Assembly: GCA_010279815.1 (NCBI GenBank)
Contig: QEOQ01000479.1
Span: 88,404 to 152,403, forward strand
Source: Brachionus plicatilis
Taxonomy: Eukaryota > Rotifera > Eurotatoria > Ploima > Brachionidae
Length of the DNA stretch: 64,000 nt
Direction: 5' to 3'
Shown here: positions 1 to 13,137 of the stretch, one piece after another
Position numbering within the stretch: position 1 is the first letter of the stretch
How the letters are laid out: the number at the start of each line of letters is the position of its first letter
The notes under the pieces: model-generated
Told to the model about the DNA's origin: nothing
The model's input: only the letters and a program-made list of their open reading frames with translations
Database searches by the model: none
Position numbers and translations under genes: made by a program

Positions 1-3000
1 TTGAAGCCCATTTTTTGCTTATAAAACTTGTAGAATTCTCTCTTTTTACTGATGTGATTTTTTTCATACACCCCTATTGATTTTGAGTCCTCGGCATCGA
101 ATGACGACGAGTCGACGGTCTCGGCACATGTGGCAAAAATTTTTTTAAATATTTCAATTAATTTTAAAAAGAAATCTTGGTTCAAATCAAAGCTGGACTT
201 GATTGGAATTTTGGACTTTTCATTTGATTTTCGCCAAGTGTTGTCCAATTTTTTGTACTTTAGTTTGACTGTGCGCCTCGATTCAGGATCTTTGATGGAC
301 AAGCACGAATCGGAGAGAAATGAAACTGAATAGAAGTTGTTGGCCAAGCCGATCTTGTAATTGTCCGTGGAGCGCAAGATTCCCGCACCATCATACTGAC
401 TTTTACTCTTATAGTCCACCCATTGTCCACTGCTTATGTCCATTTGAAAGCATATTATTGCATAGATAAGAAAATAAAATTTGGAATGTGTCCTTGGCTT
501 GTAGCTGTCCAGCGATTCGGATATTTTGTCCAGAACATTGGAGAGAAAATTTTGCACATGCGACTTCCACTGTTCCATTTGATTCATGCCAAACATCAAG
601 TCAAGATAACTACAGGCCAGTTTGTCAAAGCCACTGATCATGTATTCATAAATCCAGCAAAATATCAACTCTAATGTGTATTCTCGTTTTGATTCATCCA
701 ACTCTTGGAAAATGAAATTGTTCTCGTTTTTGTCCAGATGATTTTTTGCCAATTTGTTGACAGACTCAGGGTCCAAAGTGCCTAACCATGAGCGCATCAT
801 TCCAATAAACATTATGCTGATATTGTCCGCAAAAACATTATGGTAAACTTTGTCCTGAAGAGTGACAATGTAGTTGAGAATTTTGAGCAAATTTGGTGGA
901 TCGGCTTGAAGAGTTGATTCGCTGGCAAGTGAGTCGAAAAAATTTTTTGCCGCATCGAAATCAAAATCGATGCTCTCCAAAGAACCATTTTCCTTTATGG
1001 CATGCTTTGTGCTCTTGATCACATAGGCTAGTTGACTAATGATGCTCTTCTGGTTGTAGAACATGAAAAATTTAAGATCTCGCACGAAATCGTTCTCTTG
1101 ATCGCTTGGCTCCATATCAGTTCGCGAAGTCAGGAAAAGCAGAGTATTCACGACCTCAGAGTACATGTGCCTAATTAATGGTGCATGCTGATTCTCGGTG
1201 GATCCGTACTTGTTTAACAAGTCACAAATTTTCAGGCCCAAGTTGGTGAACAAAAAGTGAGAGTGCAAATAAAGAAAAATTTGAGCGTCGCTTGAATCAC
1301 ATGATTTTGAAGTCAAAATGGTGGGCTCGATCATTTTGGTTGTGTGATGGTGCTTGTGGCCATCTTGGGAGAACTCGGGCTTTTTGGAACACGCCAAACA
1401 CAAATCAAAATCAAAGCAGTCCAGACACTTAAGTCTCTTTCCGATGATCAGCGACTGACACTGATTGCAATAATGGTCCAGCACAAGCATTGGATGTGTG
1501 GGCTTATGCGAAGACGACTTGGATACATCAACTAGTGGCTTGTGACATTTTTCCAATGAATCGCCTTTTTTTTCTACTATTGACTTGGAAAAACAGGTAA
1601 AGCAATAGCAGTAATCGCGGCACTCTAGACAAACATAGCGAAAGCCGGTCAAAATTGCCTCACATTTGTCACAATAAAAGTTAGTGTTCAACTTGGAAAA
1701 GTATTTCCAAAACATGTATCTGGCTACCAGATACTTTTGATATTGTTCATGAGTAGTTATTGCTGAAGAAACACTTTTTAAAAGACTTGTAGTGTCAAAT
1801 TGTTTGCTGCTGTTTATTTGAAACAACGATTGGTACATGCCAGGAAATATTTTGGTATCAAACGATTCGTCTTCTGGTCTCATCGATTTGTCCAGCACAC
1901 TCTCTTCTTTTTCTTCAACTTCTTGAACACTCGGCAAAGCTGAGCCAGTTGATTTTTCTCTAGCCAAGTATTCTTTATTGTTGGCTGTTTTCATCACTTC
2001 TTCAAATTTTTCTTGGGAAAAATCGAAAAAATCCTCCAGAATCTGGCTCGGAGATAACTGTCTTTCGTCTTTGTACTCACATATCGGCATGGATATGATC
2101 ATATTTTTGACCAAGTAGCCGTACAGATGCAAATTTTGAATCATTTTTAGATCTTTCAATTCCCAATCGATGTCCAGAAGGCAAGTGACAAAACTTTTAA
2201 GTCTAATATAGCGATCTTTGTCAGTCACGGACAATTTGTAATAATCATCTTCCAATGACTTACTGAAATTTAGCAAAATTTTTACAAAGTTATAGAAAGA
2301 TTTTTGCACCAAGGCTTCGTTTTCAATGCCACATCCGTATAAATTTTGCAGATAATGGGTCATGATTGGTTTCAAACCAGAGGCAATATATGCCCTGATC
2401 CGATCTCTGGTTGAGTTAAATTCAAATTTTGTGTATGCTGAATTTGAGTTCGATGCGAAAAAGCTGCTCAGAAACAAGAGAACAAGTTCACATATCAATT
2501 GGTCGCAGATACCACTTTGGATTAAGTTTTCCAAAAAGTTGGATGCTATGTCAAAATTTTGCTGGATTAGATCTGAATTTTGTTTTTTTAAAAATAAAAG
2601 TTTTTCGACTGAATCCAATTTTAGGATCTCCTGGTCGAACAAAAACTGAAAAATTAGGTTTGTAATCTTGGACTCGGTCTTTGGAAGTCGATTTTTCTTT
2701 TTCACATGCACAAGACTATCAGCAGGATCTGAGGAAGCAGACTTGGAATTTCGGTTTAGTTCATAGTCTATTAAATCGCTTGATATTCGATTAAAATTTA
2801 AGAGAAACATTATTTTTTCGTCAAGTATTTCCGCTAGACTTCGGCTAAAATGAGCTTGTTTATTTTTAAAAATGAGCTGTTTTTCCACAATGTACATGCG
2901 TGTCGACTCGGCTGTTTTGTAGTGCTTCATCACTTTTTCACTGAAAACAGGCGAGTCTTCTTCGTCAAACACATCCTCGTAGCTTATGGAAGTATCATAC

Positions 3001-6000
3001 CATACAATGGCACAAAATATTTTTATGATTATTTCACTTGCTGATAAGCCACCTATTTTACTTTTCAACGAGCCCAAGCTGGTCTCCGAATTACTAAAAG
3101 TTTTGTCATAAAGACTCAAAAATTTTACAATTTGACAAGGGTTTTTTGGATCAGGCGAGTTTAACCACTTTGATAAATGGTTGGATACACTCAAGAGAAA
3201 TTTATGCAATTTTTGATCACTCGGACTGTTTTTAATGGGCAAATTTTGGATGCCGCTTCTGAACAAAATTCTATAGTACTCATGGTTCATGTTGGTCACT
3301 GCTTGGTATTTTTCATTTGGTCCGATTTGGGCCTGAGTAGATGAATTGACAGAAAATTGATGCTGAAACCCGCACAAAAGAAAAGCCTTGTCTGAAGACT
3401 CATCTTTGGAATTTTGCTTTTCGATGCTGGTTACTTTGGAACTCTGCATGGTTTGTGGTATTTCGTGGTTAGTGCTATATATTTCAGAGGATACCTTGTG
3501 CAAATTAGTGCCCATCAAACAAGACAAGGAATGAACAAGATCTACAATTCTGGGTTTATTTACCGATTGATCGAAACCGTAAGCGTTTACGGTAAATTTT
3601 AAAAAAAAATGATTGTTTAATTTTAAATCTTTGCTCGAATGAATATTAAAAATTATGGAAGAGTCTGAATTGATTTCAATTTGATGATCTATAATCTCTT
3701 TGTTTTCAGCTTTTTTTGTTATATTGTGAACTTGCTCATTTGAGTCGATAAATGTAAAAGAGATGCTGCTAAAAAATTAAATTACTTATTAATGTTTTTA
3801 TTTTTAATTCATTTTTATTACTCTGAGCATTCAGAATTGTTCAATTTGCATTCGGTGTCCAACTCAATTACAAAGCGTTTAGCTAGTGGATAACTATACT
3901 CTTCTGCCAAATCGAAAATTGAGCTTTTTGTCTTTGAGTTGAAGTTCCAGCTTTTGAGCAATATTTCTTTTTCGCATTTCTTAAATTTAAAAATTACTTG
4001 CTTTCTAAATTCTAAATAAAGTGGACAGAATCAAGACAAGCTATAAAAATTGAATAAATTTTGCTTTTTTTTTAAATTTTTATTTATTAAATTAAAGGAC
4101 TTGGAGTAATTAAACTTTTGATTAAAAAGAAATGTATCATTATTTGTTTAATATAAAAAGGTGATTAGAAAAATATTAAATATCAGAATTTTCTCTTGTA
4201 TCAGAAAATATATGATTCAACATAAATCATGATACAAAACACTAAAAAACTAAAAAAATAGAAAATTTTTTTACTTTTTAACTGAATTTTTCCCAGGTAA
4301 ATTTTTAAAAAAAAAAACTTTATTTCCATGAAATTTCATGCTCTTTCAGAAAATAAGTAATTTTGATTTGATTTATATATGCATTGTTGAGATTTTTGCT
4401 GTTGAATAGCACGTACTTTTCATAGGGTCGGACCAGAGTTGTTTAATAATCACAAGTCTCAAGTTCAAATCCGGACTTTTATTTTTTTGTTTTTTTTTAA
4501 AGTCCGTACTTGGACTTTAATTTTAGTGACTTTGACTAGGCCGCCACATTAACTACCTGGAATGGCAAAAAATTCATATTGTTCGGACTTTTTTTTTAAA
4601 TTTTAAAATCAATTTAAAAAAATCTTTGCAAAATTAACTAAAAACCAAATTCCTATCATATTTGCGTCATTTTTTTCAGAGTTCTAATTAGATAATGTAT
4701 GTTGTTCCTTGCTTGATTCAAATACTTAATATCTGATTCCTAAGAAAAAAGTTATAAAATCTTAAAAATTTGGTTCGATGAATACTGAATTTTTACAAAA
4801 TAAGATTTTAAAAAATATTAGAAATTTAAAATACTTAATATAAAAAATGGATTAAAAATATATTATACATTATTTCATTAAAAAAGTTAAGCTTTTTGTA
4901 TTTTTGTGAAGCATTGTTTTAATAAAAATTTAATAAAAAAATTGACTTTTAACCTTTCCTCCAAAAAGAAAAAATTTAATTTAAAAGAAACGCTTTTTTG
5001 AATTAAATTTGAAAAAAATATTTAGTTACCTTTTCAATTATCGACTTGGAAAAAAAAGTTTTATTGATTGAATTCAACAAGTTGGCGCATTCAGAAGACA
5101 ATACTGTGCATAAACTTGATTCTAGTTTTTCAAAAATGCTCGTTAGCCACAAAACAAAATTGTATAGAATATTTCTAAGAAAGCTTTCTAATCTTGATTG
5201 ATACCTTATCCTGTTTTTTTCACTTTTTTGGAACAAATTTTGAAGATCGTAGCTTTTTTTGAACAAAAATTTTGCATAATCATTTATAAAATTGTTGATA
5301 TGCTTAATCATCATATTCTCAAAAATACAATCTTTGTCAATTTGTTTGCTTCGAATTTTATTCTGAATGTTATAAAGAACATTAGATTGGATCGAGTTAA
5401 CTAGTTGGTTGGATGCTCGCATAAGCTTACATTCTGTGTCAAAATCAATGCTTAATTCATGATTGAAAATTAAATTGATAAATTTTTCTAGAAATAAAAT
5501 AATTTGATTCAATTCGGTAAAATTTTCGTATGGATTTTGACTTTTAGTTAAATATTGAATAAGACCTAATTTATTTTCAGTCAATTGTTTACAAAAAGCT
5601 TGGAACAAAATCTGATTCGAAGTTCTATTCAAAGACATGTCTTGCTTGAATGAATTGGGATCATTTGAAATGTCTGCACTGGTCAAATTTTGCTTTACAA
5701 GACAATCAAAAAATTCTATTAACTCGTCTTGCTGGAAAAAAACACCAACTCCATTTCTAATTATTTCTCTGGTTATGTCCAGAAGCATCTGATTTCTCTT
5801 GTCCAAATTGCCATTTTTTTTGTCGCCTTCATATGCATCGATTATATTGCATAGGCTTTGTAAAATATGTGACGATTTTGTCTGTTTAAGATTTGATTTC
5901 ATCTCAGCACAATTAACCAACTCAAACAACAAAATTAAAATGGGAACCTTTAGGTTCGAAAGAAGAAAATCAGTTGAATCTGAGCTTTTTTCAATCAGCT

Positions 6001-9000
6001 TCATTGATTTCAAATATATTTTCCATAGATCGTCAATTTCAAAATTTTCCAAATCTAAAAGTTTCACTTCATTTTCGTCCCAAGCTAAAGCCAAATTTTT
6101 CTAAAATAAATAAAATAAAAATTTACCAAACTAAAAATTTCTTGATTTCCTACATGTTGTTCAGCAAGTTGACAACACAGCCAAAGTATGGCACTGACTA
6201 AAATTGATGCCGGACTGTTTCCTTTATCCAAAGAACTAGGCTTTAAAAAATAAAAAATATAAAAATAGCTCAATTTTATCTTATTAAATTTTTTCTTTAC
6301 CAGGGATTTTAAATTTTCAAAAATATCTAGTGAACTATGTCTAAAGCCGACTAGATTTACATTCGAAATATTGATTGTCTTAGGACTGTTTTCTTTAGAT
6401 CGGAGTAATTTTATTATTGCATACTTTATAAACAAAATTTAAATTTTTTTAAATCTGAATAAATGCTTAATGACTAACGTTTGACATATTCGTAAATGGT
6501 ACTTCTAACATTATATCAATTCTAAAAATAGAAGATTAATCTCTTTCTCATTTCTAAATTGTTTAGCTTACTGATTTTCATAAAGTTCAAAATAAAATGC
6601 CTCATATAAACATGATTTTTTATTGCTTTGTGAGCTATTTAGAACAAAAAAGTTTATTCAAAATTTAAAAAAATGCTAAATTTAAATTAAATGTTAAGAA
6701 CAATTTTCAAATGCATACTTTTTAATGTAAGAATTAAATTGTTCTTTGGAAGTGAACGAGTCAAATTGGGTGAATTTTTCAATTTTAGGCCTTGTTTTGT
6801 CGAATATTAGAATAACTACGACTGAATGTATGCCTATTGATTCAACTTTTAATTTAAGGTTAACATTGGTCAATGTTACATTGCTTTCTATCTCTAGGAC
6901 TATGTTAAAGCATGAATTTATTTCGAAAGGTGACTCTTTTATTAAAGAAAGTAATAAAGTAAGTAAAAAAAATTTTGTTTTTTTAATTACCTTTTGACGA
7001 TCGATAGCTTTCCAAGGAGAATTCCGTGTTCTCATCCTCTACTGTCAAAATTATTTCGGTTTCATTCAGTTTTTCACTTTTTGGTTCATTGGCTATTTTT
7101 AAAGATTTGAAACCAACTTTTTGAGCTAAAACGCACAGAATTTTATTTGTTTTTTATTTAAAAAAAGAATATTTTTTATTTTAAATTTAAATTGATTTTT
7201 TGCAAAAGAAATAAATCATTTTTAGGAAAATTATTAAACTTTACAAAAAAAACAGTTAAAAAACTTATGAAATTTATTTTCTTCTGTAATTTTTTTAGAT
7301 AAGTCTCTTCCTAAATTCAAACTATAAAAATTAATTGATTTATTATTGTACTGCTTTATATTGTCGGCTACTAATTAACAAGTTTTTTTTTCTTTGAAAA
7401 TAAATATTTAGTTAAATATCTATTATTATTAGCTTATGATTTTATTCTAAGATATAATGAGAATGTTTCTAAAATTTTTTAAACTTTGTTTAGCTAAATG
7501 CGAAATTTTGTTTTGATAATTTAAATTTTACTATTCTAAAATTTGTTCGATCAATTGAAATCTTCATAAAAAAGAATGATTTGTTTAATTTTTACTAAAT
7601 GAATTTTTTTAAATCAATTTTCTACTTTTAGCTAAAAATTTGTGTCATTTGTTTCAAAATTTTAAGAGATTTTTTTATCATCAATTTAGATAAAATAGAA
7701 AATATTTTTAGCAGACTTAAATTACCTGTTTTTCTAAGGCTTAATTGAGATGCTTCATTTATTTTAGCGATTAGACTACTGAATTCGTATTCTAGCTGGA
7801 AGTTTTCTTTTAAAAATAAATTCGATTTTAATAGACGCAAGATGTGGCAAATTAATACCTAATATCAAAAGTAAAGATTTCATTATTCCTTTTAAGTTTC
7901 CTCGGGCTAGATTAAATGAAACATAGATTAAAATTGCTTCTGATTTATCTTCAACACTTGTTGACGTAACTCTATAAATTTAGAATAATTTTAATGAACT
8001 ACTCATGCCAGGATACTTACTCTAGCAAATCTTTGAGAAACGAGTCTACTTTATCCAGAACAGTGGGTGTCAAGAAAGTTTTTTTGGATTCAAGAGTTAA
8101 AGATAAAGGTGGCATGTTTTCAAGTGCATTTCTTAAATTACACAATTAATTTATCCTTATCAAAAATAATTTTCGCATAGATTACTTTGTAATTTGAAGA
8201 ATTTTTGCGTGCAGCGAAGGCATCAATTGAGATTGAACCAGAGCCATTGCGGAGAGCATTTCAAAATACCAGCAAATAGAAGCGTCTTGAACGCTTAGAC
8301 TGGGCGCTTGAGACACTACCTTTTGACCAACTAATTTAATTGATCTTATTTTAAGCTGATCGTTAACCTTAGCCCAATAGCTTTTCTCGTTTAATCGTTT
8401 GAAGACAATTTTCAAATAGGTTATGTTCTGGTTATTTGGAAAACAATTACAAATGGAATATTCATTGTTAAGTGTCAAGTTGTAGTCGCATTTGGACACC
8501 ACTGTTTCAAGTTTTTCAGGCCCGCCGGTCCGAACCTCAATAACTATTGATTTCAAAAATTCATCGGTTTTATTTCCGATCGAAAATAGGGACAAATTGG
8601 TCAATTTTAGATTTTCTTTTAACATTATTAAAATATAATGATCTTCCCATTTTTCTGAGTTGGTAGTTTGCCAGTATGACATCCATTTACCATCAATAAT
8701 GCTATCAAATAAAATAATAAAAATATTAGCTTTTCAAATCGGATAAAATCAGAAATTTAAAGATTGCCTATTGCAACATAGTCTGAGAACAAGGAGAATT
8801 TTATAAAGGAAATGTATTTTAAAAAAATTAAGGTCAGAATAAAAAAATTGAAAGGACATTAGAATTTTGATATTTTTCACCTTTTTTATCTGTAATAAGA
8901 TATGGTTCCTAGAATCATTCTTTATTTTTTGGCATTTAAAAGTAACTGGTGAAACACAGACATGGAATTACAATTAAAAATTACATTCATAGAATAAAAA

Positions 9001-11904
9001 AATTTTATTTACAATTGCCGCACTCCTACTCTTTGAGATGCATCAAAAAAATAATCAAAAAGAAATTGGATTTAATTTTAAATTTAAACTTATAAAAAAT
9101 TTACTCAAAAGCAGATTTGTTTTAAATTCCAAGTCCGGACTTTAATTTTGGTGACTTTGACTTAAACTAGGCCGTCAAAATAACTACCTGGAACAGAAAA
9201 TTATTTATGTGGCCAGACTTTAAAAAAAAATTAAAAGTCCGTACTTGGACTTTAATTTGAGACTTTTAAAAAACTCTACTTAAAAGTATGCAACCTAACA
9301 CTGATTATTAGGAAATGATTTTTAATATTTAAAATAATATTTTCAATCATTTTTTATTGATTTTCAATTTTCACCACACATCAAAATTAAAGTTTCAAAA
9401 TTTAGTTAATTAATAAACTGAATTTTCAGAAGAATCATTCATTTTTCAATTCGATTTTCAAGAACTCCGAAAATAAATTTTAATTGCTCTTATTTAAAAT
9501 TAGGAAATTTAGATGGTGAGATTTAATATGTTACGTAGATTGTTTTTAGATTTTTCAATAACAACATAGTTAGGGGGTATTAATGAAAATATAAAGTTTA
9601 ACTTTTGATGAGTTTAGAAAGAGGAAACTTCAAAATGTTTTGCATATTCATTATTAATTAAATATTTTAGAAATTACCTTTGTTTTTAAAATCTATCAGC
9701 ATAAAGTAAAATTCATAGCATTTTAGTGAATAGAAACTTAGAAGTCACAAAAAATTTTAAAACACATTCAGACAATAATTTTGTTCTCGAAATTAAAATC
9801 GCTCTCTTTGATTAAAAAACAATTTATTTCTTTCCTAGCATTTATTTTTTCCTTTTCGAAAGTCTAATATTTAAACCTTAACTTCCTGCAATATTTATGA
9901 TGTCTAGCTTCAATTTATTTATTTTTATAATATTTTCATTATTTTGATATATATTTAAGGCCTAATACAGTTTCATTAGTATCATCTTCAATGTAAAATG
10001 TAGAAATCAAACATTACTTCTAAGATTTTTGACTTTTTTTGTTTATTATTTTGAAACATTGAACATTTCTTTTTACAGTAAATTATTATTATTGTAAAAC
10101 AATGGGGTGTCAATGGGAGATTTGAAACAATTTTTACAATTTATTTTCCAGATTTCTCAATTAAAAGCCGTATAGAAATTAATTTTTAAGGTATTTTTTT
10201 AATTTTCTATTCCTATTGTTTTGATTTTTTTTAAAAACGTATTTTTGTGAAAAAAATTGAATATAAAAGAAAATTTTAAATCTAATATACATCATAAGAA
10301 GTTTAACTAAATTTTTTCATTTCAGTTCAGAAGACCTCTCATCAAGTTTTTTTTTTTTAAAACGTGTGATAAAATTAAATCAAATACTTAAAAAAAGCTT
10401 TACCCAAAATCATTTCTAAATCTTCTGAAAATTGCAATCCATTATAATAAGGGCAATTTTGTAAACTTTTTGCAAATAAATTATTTGAAATGCTATTGCA
10501 TTTATTTTTAAAAATGAAATAGGTTTCTTAAATTTAATCAATTGAAAAAATTTCACAGACCCAAAATAAACTGAGATCGTTATTTAATTATTTTAATGGT
10601 CTTCAATTGAATTTTATTGTCGATTTTTATTTTTTCGAATGGACTCAAATAATTAATATATAATTTTGATATTTTTTGGTTTTGATTTTTTTTTAAATTA
10701 ATAATTTTAAAAAAAAGCCTAGAATTCTCATTTAAAGTGTTTAAAAATTTTATAAAAATAATTTTACTTGTGAATCTTCTCTTGACAGCAACAAGACTTG
10801 AGGCTAGAAATGCATTGTTCGTCAACGTAGATTGATTTATTTTCTTGTATTAAATTTATTTTTTTAAATGAGTTTTTTTTGCATGAAATAAATTACTTCT
10901 AATCTCTTCATAAAATTTATTTTCATTTTCAAGTAGAATTTTTCGCCGTAAATTAGCCACCAGTATACTATTTTCTAAATATGGCGCGTTTATCAGCTCT
11001 GCTGGCAATCGATGACTTAAAATAAACTAAAAAAATAATTTCACATTCCTAAAATTTTAATTTAGAATAAAATCAAACTTGGAATAATTTAGCTGCTAAT
11101 TGATTATAGGGAAAAAATTTTTCATCCGTGAACGCGTCCAATAAACCGGGCATGAGAGAACAAGTAATCATTTTTTCAAAATGCAACTCGGAATTAAATT
11201 TCCAGCAACAGGATTCAAATTGCTGGAAGAACGTTTGTATTTCATTCAAACTAAGTGAGCCGTCATATGTATCCAAACAGTAGTTTGTTAGTTGACTCGA
11301 ACTTTCGTTGTCGAAGCCAATCGATGCAAGGTAGTCACGAAATTTGTAATCATAAATATGGCTCTGAACCATACGAAGATAAATTTGCACTAAATTTAAA
11401 AGTTAATTTTACCTGTTCCCGTTTGATTCTGTCAGAAATATTTGACAAAGCTTCTTTGATTCGAGAAGAAATTTCATTCTTAGCTTTGTTGTCGTGTTCT
11501 GTTTGCTTTCTTTATCAATTTTAGCAATCTTAAATATCAAAATTTATTTTATAAAAATTTACTTTATTAAATTGCAAATTAATTCGTCGAATTTGTTCCC
11601 TGATTCTTCATTGATGTCTTGAAATAAAGTTAAAATAAAGTTTAAATTAAAATTATTTTTAAAGTTACTTGTCGCCGGAATAATCGAATTTGAAAAGTTC
11701 TTTATTGAAATTTTATGAGAAAACATAAATATGTGAGAAAATTCAGTCAAGCAAACAACTGGAATCAATTTGGGTTAGAATTTTTTGTGATTCCAATTGT
11801 GCTTAATCAATGACCAATACCTTTGTTAGGTTTTCCTCGAAGCTTTGAGCAAAGTCTTGTTCGGAATAGAGTGTTTCGTTTGGGTCGTTCTCTGTTGATA
11901 GCAT
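1..11904 (-). CDS. ZZEF1: ZZEF1 orthologue, 5' and middle part (3' end beyond the window)
   Basis: Giant protein with EF-hand, DOC/APC10 and paired ZZ zinc fingers; a histone-tail-reading/ubiquitin-linked role is known for the family only. About 2,450 codons lie here (human about 2,960). Exons read on the minus strand: 11904-11821, 11758-11669, 11617-11563, 11509-11413, 11363-11079 (EF-hand-like, DTYDGSLSLNEI), 11026-10897, 10843-10768, 10492-10388, 8701-8186 (DOC domain, starts near SYWQT), 8131-8021 (MPPLSL), 7971-7859 (FNLARG), 7806-7726, 7125-6991, 6935-6719, 6521-6479, 6423-6301, 6240-6127, 6100-5030, 3979-3822, 3768-1. The last exon stays open to the edge and carries two tandem ZZ fingers (FYCDKC...CLEC...CFTC near 1590-1690; HYCNQC...CLDC...CLAC near 1340-1480). 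Phases agree at every join except the first: exon 1 ends in phase 0 while exon 2 needs one spare base. The start ATG at 11904 is therefore provisional. Confidence 0.93.
4441..4590. repeat. Dispersed repeat family A, copy 1 (ZZEF1 intron)
   Basis: This intronic segment contains a perfect 6-bp hairpin AAGTCC-GTACTT-GGACTT, then a stretch with TGACTTTGACTAGGCCG and TAACTACCTGGAA. The same order recurs at 9131-9260. A weak tRNA B-box-like string AGTTCAAATCC lies at 4462-4472. Family identity is unknown. Confidence 0.75.
9131..9260. repeat. Dispersed repeat family A, copy 2 (another ZZEF1 intron)
   Basis: It shares GACTTTAATTTTGGTGACTT, ACTAGGCCGTC and TAACTACCTGGAA with copy 1. The hairpin AAGTCC-GTACTT-GGACTT is here on the far side (9236-9253), which suggests repeated units or a rearranged copy. 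It lies in the 1.7 kb intron before the DOC-domain exon. Confidence 0.75.
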
Positions 11905-13011
11905 TTTCCAATTTACTCACAAATAAATTATTACGTTTTTGTTTCAGAAATAAAGGTAGAATTGTTGAAAGTAATTTCAATTAATTTATTTTAAATTATT
12001 TTAAGCAATTATTCTTATTTTATTTTATAGCTAGATTTCAAATGTAAAATTTCAAAAGTTATTAGCAAATTTTATTACTCAAAAGTTTGGTCAATTAAAT
12101 TTTGATTTTATTTTAAAACAAATCACGATTTTTGATTAAAATAAATTTCTTGATCACTAATTGACTAATGATTGACTTAAAAGGAGTGCCTAACAACTAT
12201 GCTCCTGAGCATAACATTGACCAAATTAAATTTTTTAGGCCTTGATTCATTTTCATTTTCTGCATTATTTATAAATAAATAAATAAAAGAACATTAATGT
12301 TGTCTTGTATAATGCTTTTTTTCATATGTATATCGTTTATGAGTTTATCTCAAAATTTATAAATAAAAAAAAATATTAAGTCAAGTTGTGTTCAATTTGT
12401 TAATTAATGTCATTGTGCACTTTTTTTAAAATATTGCATCAAATCAGGAATTTATTTAGATGGACAAATAAAATAAAATTGTATAAATTATTAAGTTATT
12501 CAATTAGGAGCAAATTATGTGTCAGTAAAACTCAATCTTTGTCATAGAAATAAGCTAAAGCTAATTTATTACGCATTGTATTGTAATAACTCTTTCGAGT
12601 CGATTCAGATTTTTTGCTAAATGCTGCTTTAGTTTCCTTTCATTTTATGATTTTTTTTATATTTGTGTACTTTTAAAACTCATAGAAATGCCTCGGAAGA
12701 TAAAATATATTTTTTTTGAATATTACTCAACGTTTCTAGGCGTGCTGTAAAGAATATTTTTTCAAGTTGTCTACTTAATCGCCTTGTGTCATTTTAAACT
12801 TAGAATTTATTTTATTCAAATGAAAAAAAAATTAAATGTAAAGCCACGTTTTGTTAAATAATTTTAGACTAAAATTAAAAAAATATAATTTTTAAGTAAA
12901 TTCTCTTAGAATGAATTAAAAATTACTCGACAACAAACTAAGCTTAAAAATCCGCTAATTACTAAATCAAAACAAATTATTTTTATTTTTTTTAGTTTGA
13001 ATTGGTATTAA
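11905..13011. other. Spacer upstream of ZZEF1, no gene seen
   Basis: AT-rich sequence between the ZZEF1 start and the gap. No reading frame with recognisable content on either strand. The ZZEF1 promoter should be at the left end, but no distinct element stands out. Confidence 0.6.
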
Positions 13012-13137
13012 NNNNNNNNNNNNNNNNNNNNNNNNNNNNNNNNNNNNNNNNNNNNNNNNNNNNNNNNNNNNNNNNNNNNNNNNNNNNNNNNNNNNNNNNN
13101 NNNNNNNNNNNNNNNNNNNNNNNNNNNNNNNNNNNNN
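13012..13137. other. Assembly gap (126 N)
   Basis: A run of 126 N. The roughly 30 bases before it (about 12980-13011) and after it (13138-13169) are nearly the same, both ending in AGTTTGAATTGGTATTAA. The two contig ends probably overlap and the true gap may be zero or a short tandem duplication. Confidence 0.95.

Noticed and set aside
130..3602. Several plus-strand frames of 60-95 codons
   Set aside because: They are shadows of the long minus-strand ZZEF1 exon 1-3768, which has clear zinc fingers and no stop.
7726..7858. Continuous ORF across 7807-7858
   Set aside because: Removing a 52-nt GT-AG intron gives a better match to ZZEF1 (ILENFQLEYEFSSLIA) in phase.
10580..10825. Minus-strand 81-codon frame
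   Set aside because: Only 10768-10843 is an exon, in a different phase; the rest is K/N/I-rich intron translation.
11390..11412. A 23-nt intron GTAAAA...TTTAG in ZZEF1
   Set aside because: It gives the wrong frame. A 49-nt intron 11364-11412 ending at TTCAG keeps phase and matches the family.
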